Notes: generated from the letters alone by a model not told the origin. A stretch of 64,000 bases of DNA from Cribrihabitans_A neustonicus (GCF_048820895.1 NZ_JBMERQ010000008.1:62001-126000), one strand, 5' to 3'. Numbered from the stretch's first letter, positions 35,722-44,513 are shown. A program made the numbers and translations.

Positions 35722-37155
35722 ATGACGCAGACGGTAGAACTTCCGCTTTGGCTTTTCGTGCTTGTCGTGGTTTTTGCCGCGGTGACCTTTGCCTCGCATT
35801 TCCTGTTCCCCTCAGTGCGCTGGTTCTTCCGGCGGCGGCTGGAGCGCGCGGTGGCCCGGCTGAACCGGCGGCTGGAGCGGCCAATCGAGCCTTTCAAGCT
35901 GGCGCGCCGCTACGATATGATTCAGCGGCTGATCTACGACCCGCAAGTGACGAAGGCCGTGGCAGAGCAGGCGGCGGCCGAGGGCATCCCGGAAAACGTC
36001 GCATTCGAGCAGGCCCGCCGCTATGCCCGAGAGATCGTGCCGGGGTTTTCCGCGTTTGCTTATTTCGGTCTGGCGATCCGGGCCGCCCGGTTCCTGTCCA
36101 ACGCGCTTTACCATGTGCGCTTCGGCCACCGGGACGAAAGCGCGCTGCGCCAGATCAGCCCGGATGCCACCGTGGTCTTCGTGATGAACCACCGCTCCAA
36201 CATGGATTACGTGCTGGTCACTTACCTTGCGGCGCACCGGCTGACGCTGTCTTATGCGGTGGGGGAGTGGGCGCGGGTCTGGCCCTTGTCCCGGCTGATC
36301 CGGGCGATGGGCGCCTATTTCATCCGCCGCCGCTCGCTGAGCCCGCTCTACCGCGCGGTTCTGGCGGCCTACGTGCGGCTTGCGACCCGCGGCGGCGTAA
36401 CTCAGGCGATGTTCCCCGAAGGCGGGCTCAGCCTCGATGGGGCGCTGGCAGCGCCCAAGCTGGGGCTGCTGAAATACATTGCCGATGCCAGCGCGGCCGA
36501 GGCACGCGACGTGGTTTTTGTGCCGGTGGCGCTGAACTACGACCGGGTGCTTGAGGACAAGATCCTGACATCCGCCGCCCGCGCGGGCGAACGCCGCTTC
36601 CGGGCGCGCATTGGGGTGGTGGCGCTGAAGATGCTGCGCCAGCTGTGGCTGTGGATGACCGGCCGATACCGCCGCTTCGGCCACGCGGCAGTAAGCTTCG
36701 GCCGGCCGCTCAGCCTGCGCGGCTTTGCCGAAGGGCGCAGCGGCGAGGTGACCGTACCGCTCGCACGGGAGCTGATGGAGCGGATCGGGGAGATCGTGCC
36801 GGTGCTGCCGGTGCCGCTGGCCGCCGCGGTGCTGCTGGAGCAGGACGATCTGAGCCGCGCTGCCGTCACCCACCGCGCGGCTGCGCTGCTGGAAGCGATT
36901 CCGTTCTCGGCACTGCACCTGCCGCGGGAGAACTGCGTATTCGAGATGGCCACAGCGCTGCGGCGGCTGGAGTCGCGGGGATTGATCACCTGCCGTCAGG
37001 GCCGCTGCCGGGTGGCGCCGGGGCAGCGCGATCTGCTGGCCTTTTACGCCGCATCGATCCGCCATCTGCTGCCGAAACCAATGCTGGCGGAGCCCGCATC
37101 CGCTCCCGGCGATGCTGCGGCTGCCACATGCGATGCTGCATCCGCTCGGTCATAA
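35722..37155 (+). CDS. PlsB-like glycerol-phosphate acyltransferase family protein
   Basis: A 477-residue protein with an N-terminal membrane anchor (LPLWLFVLVVVFAAVTFASHFLF, residues 7-29). The acyltransferase domain has the catalytic HX4D in VMNHRSNMDYVLV, the GAYFIRRRS block, MFPEGGLSLDG and VPVALNYDRVLED, which order resembles PlsB rather than PlsC. The length is about half that of E. coli PlsB. The ATG at 35722 begins at the hydrophobic anchor; an upstream extension lacks similarity. It lies between ecm and ccr, a linkage that may be conserved in the family but has no clear biochemical rationale. Confidence 0.82.
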   Translation: MTQTVELPLWLFVLVVVFAAVTFASHFLFPSVRWFFRRRLERAVARLNRRLERPIEPFKLARRYDMIQRLIYDPQVTKAVAEQAAAEGIPENVAFEQARRYAREIVPGFSAFAYFGLAIRAARFLSNALYHVRFGHRDESALRQISPDATVVFVMNHRSNMDYVLVTYLAAHRLTLSYAVGEWARVWPLSRLIRAMGAYFIRRRSLSPLYRAVLAAYVRLATRGGVTQAMFPEGGLSLDGALAAPKLGLLKYIADASAAEARDVVFVPVALNYDRVLEDKILTSAARAGERRFRARIGVVALKMLRQLWLWMTGRYRRFGHAAVSFGRPLSLRGFAEGRSGEVTVPLARELMERIGEIVPVLPVPLAAAVLLEQDDLSRAAVTHRAAALLEAIPFSALHLPRENCVFEMATALRRLESRGLITCRQGRCRVAPGQRDLLAFYAASIRHLLPKPMLAEPASAPGDAAAATCDAASARS

Positions 37156-37265
37156 AATTGCGCAGTTGATCCGAAGGGGGTTGCATTGTTACCCTGCCAA
37201 TCCTATCCCTCAGATAAGCGCTGCGATTCTGCACCGCGGCAAAAGAGGCAAACAAGGAGGCCATC

Positions 37266-38552
37266 ATGGCACTGGACACCCAGACCGACGTCATGTCGTA
37301 CGAGGCGCCCGAAAAGGATCTTTATGAGATGGGGGAAATTCCCCCGATGGGTTTCGTGCCCAAGAAGATGTACGCTTGGGCAATCCGCAAGGAGCGCCAC
37401 GGCGAGCCGGACACTGCGATGGTGCAGGAAGTGGTCGATGTGCCGGAGCTGGACAGCAACGAGGTGCTGGTTCTGGTGATGGCGGCAGGCGTCAATTACA
37501 ACGGTGTCTGGGCCTCGCTCGGCAAGCCGATCTCGCCCTTTGACGGCCACAAGGCGCCTTACCATATCGCCGGCTCCGATGCTTCGGGTATCGTCTGGGC
37601 AGTCGGCTCCAAGGTGACGCGCTGGAAGGTTGGCGACGAGGTTGTAATTCACTGCAACCAGGACGACGGCGACGACGAGGAGTGCAACGGCGGCGACCCG
37701 ATGTATTCGCCCAGCCAGCGGATCTGGGGCTACGAGACTCCGGACGGCTCCTTCGCCCAGTTCACCAATGTGCAGGCGCAGCAGCTGATGCCGCGGCCCA
37801 AGCACCTGACCTGGGAGGAAAGCGCCTGCTATACGCTGACTCTGGCCACCGCCTACCGGATGCTCTTCGGCCACGAGCCGCACGACCTGAAGCCGGGCCA
37901 GAACGTGCTGGTCTGGGGCGCCTCGGGCGGGCTGGGGTCCTATGCGATCCAGCTGATCAATACCGCGGGTGCCAACGCCATTGGTGTGATCTCGGACGAG
38001 AGCAAGCGCGACTTCGTCATGGGGCTCGGGGCCAAGGGCGTGCTGAACCGCAAGGACTTCAACTGCTGGGGCCAGCTGCCGACGGTCAACACTCCGGAAT
38101 ATGCCGAGTGGTTCAAGGAAGCCCGCAAGTTCGGCAAGGCGATCTGGGACATCACCGGCAAGGGCGTGAACGTTGACATGGTGTTCGAGCACCCGGGCGA
38201 GGCGACCTTCCCGGTCTCCACTTTCGTCGTGAAGAAGGGCGGCATGGTGGTGATCTGCGCTGGCACCACCGGCTACAACCTGACATTCGACGTGCGCTAT
38301 ATGTGGATGCACCAAAAGCGCCTGCAGGGCTCGCATTTCGCGCATCTGAAGCAGGCCTCCGCTGCCAACAAGCTGATGGTGGAGCGCCGTCTCGACCCTT
38401 GCATGTCGGAGGTCTTCACTTGGAACGATCTTCCCGAAGCGCACATGAAGATGATGCGCAACGAGCATCTGCCGGGCAACATGTCGGTGCTGGTGCAAGC
38501 GCCGAAGACTGGCCTGCGCACCCTGCAGGACGTGCTGGAGGCGCGCGGCTAA
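37266..38552 (+). CDS. ccrA: Crotonyl-CoA carboxylase/reductase
   Basis: A 428-residue medium-chain dehydrogenase/reductase that reductively carboxylates crotonyl-CoA to ethylmalonyl-CoA with NADPH. It is the committed step of the ethylmalonyl-CoA pathway. Typical blocks are the N-terminal GEIPPMGFVPKKMYAW, GVNYNGVWASLGKP, the long insertion HCNQDDGDDEECNGGDPMYS, IWGYETPDGSFAQF and the NADPH loop VWGASGGLGSYA. The conserved MWMHQKRLQGSHFA segment follows. AAGGAGG lies six bases before the ATG. It is the third gene of an ecm/acyltransferase/ccr cluster, followed by a hairpin terminator. Confidence 0.96.
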   Translation: MALDTQTDVMSYEAPEKDLYEMGEIPPMGFVPKKMYAWAIRKERHGEPDTAMVQEVVDVPELDSNEVLVLVMAAGVNYNGVWASLGKPISPFDGHKAPYHIAGSDASGIVWAVGSKVTRWKVGDEVVIHCNQDDGDDEECNGGDPMYSPSQRIWGYETPDGSFAQFTNVQAQQLMPRPKHLTWEESACYTLTLATAYRMLFGHEPHDLKPGQNVLVWGASGGLGSYAIQLINTAGANAIGVISDESKRDFVMGLGAKGVLNRKDFNCWGQLPTVNTPEYAEWFKEARKFGKAIWDITGKGVNVDMVFEHPGEATFPVSTFVVKKGGMVVICAGTTGYNLTFDVRYMWMHQKRLQGSHFAHLKQASAANKLMVERRLDPCMSEVFTWNDLPEAHMKMMRNEHLPGNMSVLVQAPKTGLRTLQDVLEARG

Positions 38553-38582
38553 GCAGACCGGCACCGGCCCGCTGCGCCGGTG

Positions 38583-38618
38583 AACGTCCGCGAATCACGG
38601 CAGTGACTCGCGGACGTT
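38583..38618 (+). terminator. Hairpin terminator after ccr
   Basis: A perfect 11-bp stem (AACGTCCGCGA / TCGCGGACGTT) lies about 30 bases after the ccr stop. No T-run follows. Confidence 0.55.
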
Positions 38619-38764
38619 GCACGTTCCGGAAGGTTTGCGCGCGCTTAACGCGCATCGCATCCGAACCCGCCATTTATGGGGAGGGAAAAATAGTGAATAT
38701 CTTGCAGGTCCGCCTGCCGTTAATCAGATATTTTACGGTGTTTTTGCTTTTTCACGGGGCGCCC

Positions 38765-38965
38765 ATGGAACAAAATGAGTGGATATTGGACGTTCTCATT
38801 GACCTCAGGGAGGTTGCCGCTGCAAAAGGGCTGGGGACCCTGGCCAGTCAGCTGGACACAACCTTGCAGGTCGCTCGGACAGAGATTGCGCCAATTCCCA
38901 ACCACAGCGGCACCCGGGTGAATGGCGAAGCAAGCAGAATTGGACCGTATTCTGGAGGCACTTGA
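38765..38965 (+). CDS. Small protein preceding and overlapping luxR
   Basis: A 66-residue frame starts MEQNEWILDVLIDLREVAAA and contains KGLGTLASQLDTTLQVARTE, then an unstructured tail. The (W)ILDVLxDLRxxAxxxGLxxLAxQLDxT pattern matches small proteins I recall in front of luxR genes in other Rhodobacteraceae. Its 3' end overlaps the luxR 5' end by 44 bases in another frame. Translation of it is probably coupled to luxR. The function is unknown. Confidence 0.65.
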   Translation: MEQNEWILDVLIDLREVAAAKGLGTLASQLDTTLQVARTEIAPIPNHSGTRVNGEASRIGPYSGGT

Positions 38966-39641
38966 TGCCACCACTTCCCTCGATGGTCTGCAACAGATCA
39001 TCGAACAGGTCTGTGCGGTCTTCGATGTCGATCATGCCATGTACCATTGGGTCGACAGCGCCGGCGACCATTACTATTTCGGCACCTATTCCCAGGAATG
39101 GACCGAACGCTACGCCGAAAAGGCCTATGTGCGGATCGACCCCGTGGTGGCCGGATGCTACCAGCGCTTTCACCCGGTGGACTGGAAACGGCTGGACTGG
39201 TCTTCGAAACCCGCGCGCGAATTCCACAAGGATGCGCTCGCGCATGGAGTCGGGAACCAGGGGTATTCCATTCCTATCCGCGGCCCGAACGGCCAATTTG
39301 CCGTGTTTACCATAAGTGACAACTGCGACGATGAGACCTGGATGAAATTCACCGGCAAGCACAGCCGGGACCTCATCCTGATGGCGCATTATTTCAACCG
39401 CAAGGCCTTGGAATTCGAACCCAGCCGCGGCCCTGACCAGACCCAGCCGCTGTCCCCGCGCGAAGTCGATGCGCTCACGCTTCTTGCCATCGGTTACAGC
39501 CGCGCGCAGGTGGCCCAGACGCTCTCGATCTCTGAGCACACGCTCAGGGTCTACATTGAAAGCGCCCGTTTCAAGCTGGGCGCTATCAACACCACCCACG
39601 CCATCGCCCGGGCGATCAGTCTCGGAATCATCATCATATAG
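38922..39641 (+). CDS. LuxR-type quorum-sensing transcriptional regulator
   Basis: A 239-residue acyl-homoserine-lactone receptor. The ligand-binding domain (about residues 15-165) has the invariant W60, Y64, D73 and P74 and further signal-pocket residues around HPVDWKRLDW. The C-terminal HTH (about 175-235) reads LSPREVDALTLLAIGYSRAQ and ISEHTLRVYIESARFKLGA. It is followed by luxI, so it probably controls or responds to the signal made next door. The start overlaps the small upstream ORF by 44 bases. Confidence 0.93.
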   Translation: MAKQAELDRILEALDATTSLDGLQQIIEQVCAVFDVDHAMYHWVDSAGDHYYFGTYSQEWTERYAEKAYVRIDPVVAGCYQRFHPVDWKRLDWSSKPAREFHKDALAHGVGNQGYSIPIRGPNGQFAVFTISDNCDDETWMKFTGKHSRDLILMAHYFNRKALEFEPSRGPDQTQPLSPREVDALTLLAIGYSRAQVAQTLSISEHTLRVYIESARFKLGAINTTHAIARAISLGIIII

Positions 39642-39654
39642 CAATTGATTTTTG

Positions 39655-39670
39655 CCGTTAGCGTTAACGG
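39655..39670 (+). promoter_or_regulatory. Inverted repeat in the luxR-luxI spacer (candidate lux box)
   Basis: CCGTTA-GCGT-TAACGG lies 74-89 bases before the luxI start. Its dyad symmetry and position suit a LuxR operator, although its sequence is not the classical lux box and a small hairpin after luxR is the alternative. Confidence 0.35.
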
Positions 39671-39711
39671 GAAAAAACAACCTCAGGGACTCACCTTGGA
39701 GGCGGTACCCT

Positions 39712-39738
39712 GTCCCCACTTTTCAAGTTAAAGGGGAC
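39712..39738 (+). promoter_or_regulatory. Hairpin that covers the luxI ribosome binding site
   Basis: GTCCCC (39712-39717) pairs with GGGGAC (39733-39738), and TTT/AAA inside can extend the stem with a two-base bulge. The right arm contains the luxI ribosome binding site AAAGGGG, five to ten bases before the ATG. The folded mRNA would block translation of luxI unless opened. Confidence 0.5.
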
Positions 39739-39743
39739 TCAAC

Positions 39744-40385
39744 ATGCTTCGATACATCTACGGCCGCGACTTGCACAAACATGCAGACCTGGCGCATTCG
39801 ATGTTCTGCGACCGGGCGGATCAATTCAGGACCCGGCTGGGCTGGGACGTGCAGGTGGACGTTCGCGGCGAGGAGCGCGATCAATACGACGCACTCGACC
39901 CGCTCTATGTGATCTGGGAAATGCCCGACGGCAGCCACGGCGGCTCCATGCGCTTTCTGCCCACAACCGGCCGGGTCATGGTTAACGAGGTCTTCCCCGG
40001 CCTCACCGGCGGTGTGCCGATCTGCAGCCCGCTGATCTGGGAATGCACCCGCTTCTGCCTGTCCCGGCACGCCAGTGGCAATGCCGCGGGTGCCCTGACG
40101 CTCGGCGGGGTGGAAATCATGCGCAACTTCGCGGTGCAGCATTTCGCGGGAGTGTTCGACCGGCGCATGGTGCGGATCTACCGCAGCCTCGGCTTCAGCC
40201 CCGAAATCGTCGCCACGCAGGGAGAAGGCCGCGAGCGCATCTGCCTTGGCCTTTGGGAGTATTCCGAAGAAATCTACCGCACTGTGGCGGCTAAGGCCGG
40301 GATATCGCCGGATCTCTCGCAGCTGTGGTTCGACCGTGCCTTCGGCTGCCCTGGCAGCCAGGCGGACATGGCTCTCACCGCCTGA
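39744..40385 (+). CDS. Acyl-homoserine-lactone synthase (LuxI type)
   Basis: A 213-residue enzyme that joins an acyl group from acyl-ACP to S-adenosylmethionine to make an acyl-homoserine lactone. All ten hallmark positions are present: R24, F28, W34, E44, D46, D49, R70, F84, E100 and R103. It is preceded by luxR on the same strand and followed by a strong hairpin. The chain length of the signal cannot be predicted. Confidence 0.94.
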   Translation: MLRYIYGRDLHKHADLAHSMFCDRADQFRTRLGWDVQVDVRGEERDQYDALDPLYVIWEMPDGSHGGSMRFLPTTGRVMVNEVFPGLTGGVPICSPLIWECTRFCLSRHASGNAAGALTLGGVEIMRNFAVQHFAGVFDRRMVRIYRSLGFSPEIVATQGEGRERICLGLWEYSEEIYRTVAAKAGISPDLSQLWFDRAFGCPGSQADMALTA

Positions 40386-40397
40386 TGGAAAGGCTCT

Positions 40398-40437
40398 GCC
40401 GGGCGGCCGGTTCCGCTGGCGGAGCCGGCCGCCCGGC
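40398..40437 (+). terminator. Strong hairpin after luxI
   Basis: A stem of about 19 bp with one G-T pair (left arm from 40398, right arm to 40437; the outer 13 bases, GCCGGGCGGCCGG, pair perfectly) and a two-base loop. It starts 13 bases after the luxI stop. No T-run follows. Confidence 0.6.
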
Positions 40438-40451
40438 TGTAGTGTCGCGTC

Positions 40452-41987
40452 ATGACAGAGATCCCCGTGACATTTTCCGACGACCAGGCCACCGCCTTCG
40501 ACAGCGTGGCGGAGCTTCTGCTGAAGGCTGGGGTGGATCTGGCGGACTGTCTTCTGCATCCGCCTCGCGGCGATGCCGGGGTGATGGCGGTTATCGGCAA
40601 GGCGGGTTCCGGCAAGACGCTTTTGCTGGCGGAGCTCTACAAGGCGCTGGAGCAGGCGGGCGTCGACGTCGTCTCGGGCGATTACGAAAGCCGCAAGAAG
40701 ACCGACCGGCGCACGCTGGCGATTCTCGCGCCCACCAACAAGGCGGCGAGTGTGCTGCGCCTTCGCGGTGTGCCCGCCACCACCATCCACCGCATTCTCT
40801 ACACGCCGGTATACGATCCGGAGTATGAGCGCATTGCAGAATGGCTCTCCGGAAACGGCGAGAAGCCCGAAATTGAAGGCCTGAGCGAGGAAGCCCTGGC
40901 CCGCGCCGCCGCCTTTTTCGGGAAGAACAAGTCAATTCCCGGGGCGCTTGCCGCTGCGGGACTGCGCGGCTCCGACTTCATCACCGGCTGGAAGCGGCGC
41001 GAAGAGCCGCTCGACATCGGTTTCATTGACGAGGCCTCGATGCTGGACGACCGCCAGTTCGAGGACCTGAAGGAGATCTTTCCCAATCTGGTGCTGTTCG
41101 GCGATCCGGCACAGCTCGCGCCGGTGAACCAGTCCGGCTCGATGGTATTCGACACGCTGCCTGAGCCGCGCCGCTTGATTCTGAACCGGGTGCACCGGCA
41201 GGAGGCGGGCAACCCGATCCTCGACCTGGCCCACGCGCTCGCCGATCCGCAGTTGGGCTTCGAGGATTTCGAACGTATGGTGGAGGACACCGCGCGCCGC
41301 GATGATCGCGTGGTCTGGGGCCAGCGGGTGGAGGTCGACTTGATGGCGCGCTCGCCAGTGCTGGTGTGGCGCAACGCGACGCGCATCCGGCTGATCAACG
41401 CTTTTCGAACCGTGCACGGCGCCCCTGAAGATGCGCTGATCGCAGGCGAGCCCCTGATCTGCGACGGGCTGGAGCTGCCGCTCAAGCACCGCAAGAAACG
41501 CCTCGATCTGGAGGCGCGCGGGCTGATCAAGGGCGCCCAGGTGATCTACCTCGGCCCCGGCCGCAAACCCGGCTTCTCACGCCTGCACGTGATGGGCGCC
41601 GAGGACCCGCAGGTCTCCGCCGCCTCCATCGTGAAGATCGAGAAACCGGACGAGGAAGAGCCCTTCATCCCCTATGCCGCCCGCATGGGGGCCACCTTCC
41701 TGCACGGTGCCGCGGTGACCATCCACAAGGCGCAAGGCTCGCAATGGGACACCGCGCAGGTCTTCGCCCCCGACATCTATGCCGCCGCCCGCATGGGCCG
41801 GGTCGAGGCGGGCCAGCCGCTCTGGAAACGGCTCGCCTATGTCGCCATCACCCGCGCTCAGGAGCGGCTGATCTGGGTGGTGCGCAACCGGCTCGCGAAG
41901 CCGACCGCCGCGCTGCCGGTCGACGACCTGAAGGCACTGCCTGCCGCGGCGCTGACGCTGGAAGCCCAGGAGGAAACCCCGGCATGA
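40452..41987 (+). CDS. SF1 DNA helicase / AAA-family ATPase (RecD-like)
   Basis: A 511-residue helicase. Walker A GKAGSGKT (residues 49-56) and motif Ia APTNKAAS come first. Walker B FIDEASMLD, motif III LFGDPAQLAPV, HRQEAGNPI, the late TIHKAQGSQWDTA motif and YVAITRAQERLIWV at the C-terminus follow. This series matches the RecD/TraA-like SF1B helicases (UvrD_C_2 domain). It would unwind DNA with 5'-3' polarity in repair or replication. The stop overlaps the SDR start (ATGA), so both are one operon. Confidence 0.88.
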   Translation: MTEIPVTFSDDQATAFDSVAELLLKAGVDLADCLLHPPRGDAGVMAVIGKAGSGKTLLLAELYKALEQAGVDVVSGDYESRKKTDRRTLAILAPTNKAASVLRLRGVPATTIHRILYTPVYDPEYERIAEWLSGNGEKPEIEGLSEEALARAAAFFGKNKSIPGALAAAGLRGSDFITGWKRREEPLDIGFIDEASMLDDRQFEDLKEIFPNLVLFGDPAQLAPVNQSGSMVFDTLPEPRRLILNRVHRQEAGNPILDLAHALADPQLGFEDFERMVEDTARRDDRVVWGQRVEVDLMARSPVLVWRNATRIRLINAFRTVHGAPEDALIAGEPLICDGLELPLKHRKKRLDLEARGLIKGAQVIYLGPGRKPGFSRLHVMGAEDPQVSAASIVKIEKPDEEEPFIPYAARMGATFLHGAAVTIHKAQGSQWDTAQVFAPDIYAAARMGRVEAGQPLWKRLAYVAITRAQERLIWVVRNRLAKPTAALPVDDLKALPAAALTLEAQEETPA

Positions 41988-42721
41988 CCAAGACCATCCT
42001 GATCACCGGCGCCAGCTCCGGCATCGGCCGTGCGGTCGCGGAGCAGTTCCTGGCCGAGGGCTGGCAGGCAGGCCTGCTTGCGCGCCGGGCCGAGGCTTTG
42101 GAGGAAGTGGCGGCAAATCGTTCCAATGCTCACGTTCTGCCGGCCGATGTGACCGACCCGGCGGCAGTGGACAGGGCATTTGCGCGTTTCAGCGCCGCGA
42201 CCGGCCGCCTCGACGTGCTGTTCAACAACGCAGGCATCTTCACGCCACCCGGGCTGATCGACGAAATCCCGCTGGAAGACTGGCACGCCTCGCTGAACGT
42301 GAACCTCACCGGCATGTTCCTCGCCGCCCGCGCCGCCTTCCGGCAGATGCGCAGGCAAGACCCGCAGGGCGGGCGGATCATCAACAACGGCTCCATCGCC
42401 GCGCATGTGCCGCGCCCCGCGTCGGCGCCCTATGCGGCGACCAAGGCGGCGGTCACCGGCCTCACCCGCTCGCTATCCCTTGACGGGCGCGCCTTCAACA
42501 TCGCCTGCGGCCAGATCGACATCGGCAATGCCCGCACCCCGATGGTGGAGGAGCTGAGCAACCGCCACGCCGCTGCCAATCCGGAAGGCGAGCCGATGCA
42601 TACCTTCGCGGTGGAAGACGCCGCCGCGTCGGTGCTGCACATGGCCAATCTGCCCTTGGAGGCCAATGTCCAGTTCATGACCGTGATGGCCACCCGAATG
42701 CCCTACATCGGCCGCGGCTGA
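41984..42721 (+). CDS. Short-chain dehydrogenase/reductase
   Basis: A 245-residue classical SDR: cofactor motif TGASSGIG (residues 8-15), Asp in PADVTD, NNAGIF, catalytic Ser in NNGSIAAH and YxxxK as YAATK. The LLARRAE after the second strand favours NADP. The ATG at 41984 overlaps the helicase stop. Substrate is unknown. Confidence 0.88.
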   Translation: MTKTILITGASSGIGRAVAEQFLAEGWQAGLLARRAEALEEVAANRSNAHVLPADVTDPAAVDRAFARFSAATGRLDVLFNNAGIFTPPGLIDEIPLEDWHASLNVNLTGMFLAARAAFRQMRRQDPQGGRIINNGSIAAHVPRPASAPYAATKAAVTGLTRSLSLDGRAFNIACGQIDIGNARTPMVEELSNRHAAANPEGEPMHTFAVEDAAASVLHMANLPLEANVQFMTVMATRMPYIGRG

Positions 42722-42804
42722 CACGGAACCGGTGCGCCGCGCAGCAGCCTCCGGCGGGGGTGGGAATTGGCCGGAGGCCAAGTTGGCAGCGCCGCTCCCG
42801 GTCC

Positions 42805-43587
42805 TCAGCGGTCGCGCAGCAGGCTGAATGCGGTCGAGGCCCCCCAGCCGGCGGCGATGGCAATCACCAGCGACATCACGCCGTAGAGAAAGGGCTGCTC
42901 ACGCGACAGGCCGTAGAGGAACTTCTCCAGCCCCACCTTGCGCACGTCGATCACGGTCTCATAGCGCGATACCACCTGGCCCCCGCGGGTGAGGAAGATG
43001 CGGGTGTTATAGGCGCCCTCGGTCAGGTCGGCGGGCATGTCGATGGCGGTGCGGAACAGGGTCTGCTCGTCCACCGCAACGGTATTTTCACGCAGCGAGT
43101 AAAGCCCGCCGTTCTCCCGGATGCGCATCACCGCCTCGGCAAATTTCTGGGCGCCGCGGATGTGCATGGCAGCCCCCACCGAGCGGATCGCGCGGCGGAT
43201 CGAGACCCGGTGGCGCAAGTCTTCGGTGTCGCGCAGTACTTCGCGGAAGGGGGCGGAGGTGGCGACGGCATAAAAGGCAGGCGCCGAATCCACCAGCACG
43301 CTGTCTGTGTTGACCCAGATGCCGAAGCGTTTCTCCTTGCGGCGTACCATGACCGGGGCCTGGGGGCCCGAGACTGCGACAATTACCTGCAGCGGGTCGT
43401 CTTCGGGGATAGGGGTTTCGCGCTTCACTGCTCCAAAGACCAGAATCTCGGAGCCGTCGAAAGTAGCGGTGATGGCGACCCGGTCCTGGCTCAACCCGAG
43501 CACAACCTCTTCTTCGCCAGCCTGGGGCGCGGAGAGGGGAAGCAGCGCGAGGGCAAGCCCGAGAGCCAGGCGGGGCAGGGCGGCCAT
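42805..43587 (-). CDS. TIGR02186 family membrane-anchored protein
   Basis: A 260-residue protein with a signal peptide (LALGLALALLPLSAPQAG) and a long extracytoplasmic domain. That domain starts EEEVVLGLSQDRVAITATFDG and has GEIL/VFGAVKRE and RKEKRFGIWVNTDSV. One C-terminal helix follows (about 225-250, QPFLYGVMSLVIAIAAGW). It matches the alphaproteobacterial TIGR02186 family, which is usually encoded next to a TauE/SafE permease, as here. It probably forms a periplasmic accessory to that exporter. Confidence 0.87.
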   Translation of the reverse strand: MAALPRLALGLALALLPLSAPQAGEEEVVLGLSQDRVAITATFDGSEILVFGAVKRETPIPEDDPLQVIVAVSGPQAPVMVRRKEKRFGIWVNTDSVLVDSAPAFYAVATSAPFREVLRDTEDLRHRVSIRRAIRSVGAAMHIRGAQKFAEAVMRIRENGGLYSLRENTVAVDEQTLFRTAIDMPADLTEGAYNTRIFLTRGGQVVSRYETVIDVRKVGLEKFLYGLSREQPFLYGVMSLVIAIAAGWGASTAFSLLRDR

Positions 43588-43589
43588 GG

Positions 43590-44513
43590 TCAGTGCCCTC
43601 CCGGCGCGCCGAGCGTATAAAGCTCGCCCGGCATCAGCAGCAGGTCGAGCGCCAGCTTGGCGCAGACTGCGATGACCATCAGCGCCAGCAGAATGCGCAG
43701 CTGCTCGGCCTTGAGGTAGACGCCGATGCGGGTGCCGATCTGGGCGCCGATCACGCCGCCAATCAGCAGGAGCACAGCCAGCATGATGTCCACCGTGTAG
43801 TTGGTTGTTGCGTGCAGCATGGTTGTGAAGCCGGTGACCAGGATAATCTGGAACAACGAAGTGCCGACCACGACCTTCGTCGGCATGCCCAGGATGTAAA
43901 TCATCGCGGGCACCATGATGAAACCGCCGCCGACCCCCATGATCGCGGCCAGGATGCCGACGCAGACCCCCACCAGAATCGGAGGAATCACCGAGATATA
44001 GAGCCCGGAGGTGCGGAAGCGCATCTTGAAGGGGAGCGCGTGCACCCAGCCGCGCTGGCGCCTTGCGGGTGCCGGGCTGCCGCCTGCGCGTCTCGCCTTG
44101 CGGATGGCGTTCAGGCTTTCGATGAACATCAGCCCGCCCACCACGCCGAGGAAGACCACATAGCAAAGCTTCACCAGGAGATCGACCTGCCCCGCAGCCT
44201 TCAGCAGATTGAAGACCACAACCCCCAGGGCCGCGCCTATGAGGCCGCCCGCCTGCAGCACCAGGCCCATCTTGATGTCGACCGTGCGCCTTCGGAAGTG
44301 CGCCAGCACGCCCGAGAAAGACGACGCGACGATCTGGTTTGCCTCGGTCGCCACCGCCACCGCGGGCGGGATGCCGATGAAGAACAGAAGCGGCGTCATC
44401 AGGAAGCCGCCGCCGACCCCGAACATACCCGAGAGGATGCCGACCATCCCGCCAAGACCGAGGAGCAGGAAGGCATTGACCGAGACCTCGGCGATGGGAA
44501 GGTATATCTGCAT
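43590..44513 (-). CDS. TauE/SafE family sulfite/organosulfonate exporter
   Basis: A 307-residue permease with eight to nine helices and the duplicated family motifs GMFGVGGGFLMTP and MGVGGGFIMVPAM. The conserved EANQIVASSFSG follows in the first half. It exports sulfite or similar anions at the inner membrane. The stop is two bases from the start of the TIGR02186 gene. The ATG at 44513 is used; the long open frame further upstream is antisense to other genes and has no similarity. No strong ribosome binding site is visible. Confidence 0.88.
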   Translation of the reverse strand: MQIYLPIAEVSVNAFLLLGLGGMVGILSGMFGVGGGFLMTPLLFFIGIPPAVAVATEANQIVASSFSGVLAHFRRRTVDIKMGLVLQAGGLIGAALGVVVFNLLKAAGQVDLLVKLCYVVFLGVVGGLMFIESLNAIRKARRAGGSPAPARRQRGWVHALPFKMRFRTSGLYISVIPPILVGVCVGILAAIMGVGGGFIMVPAMIYILGMPTKVVVGTSLFQIILVTGFTTMLHATTNYTVDIMLAVLLLIGGVIGAQIGTRIGVYLKAEQLRILLALMVIAVCAKLALDLLLMPGELYTLGAPGGH

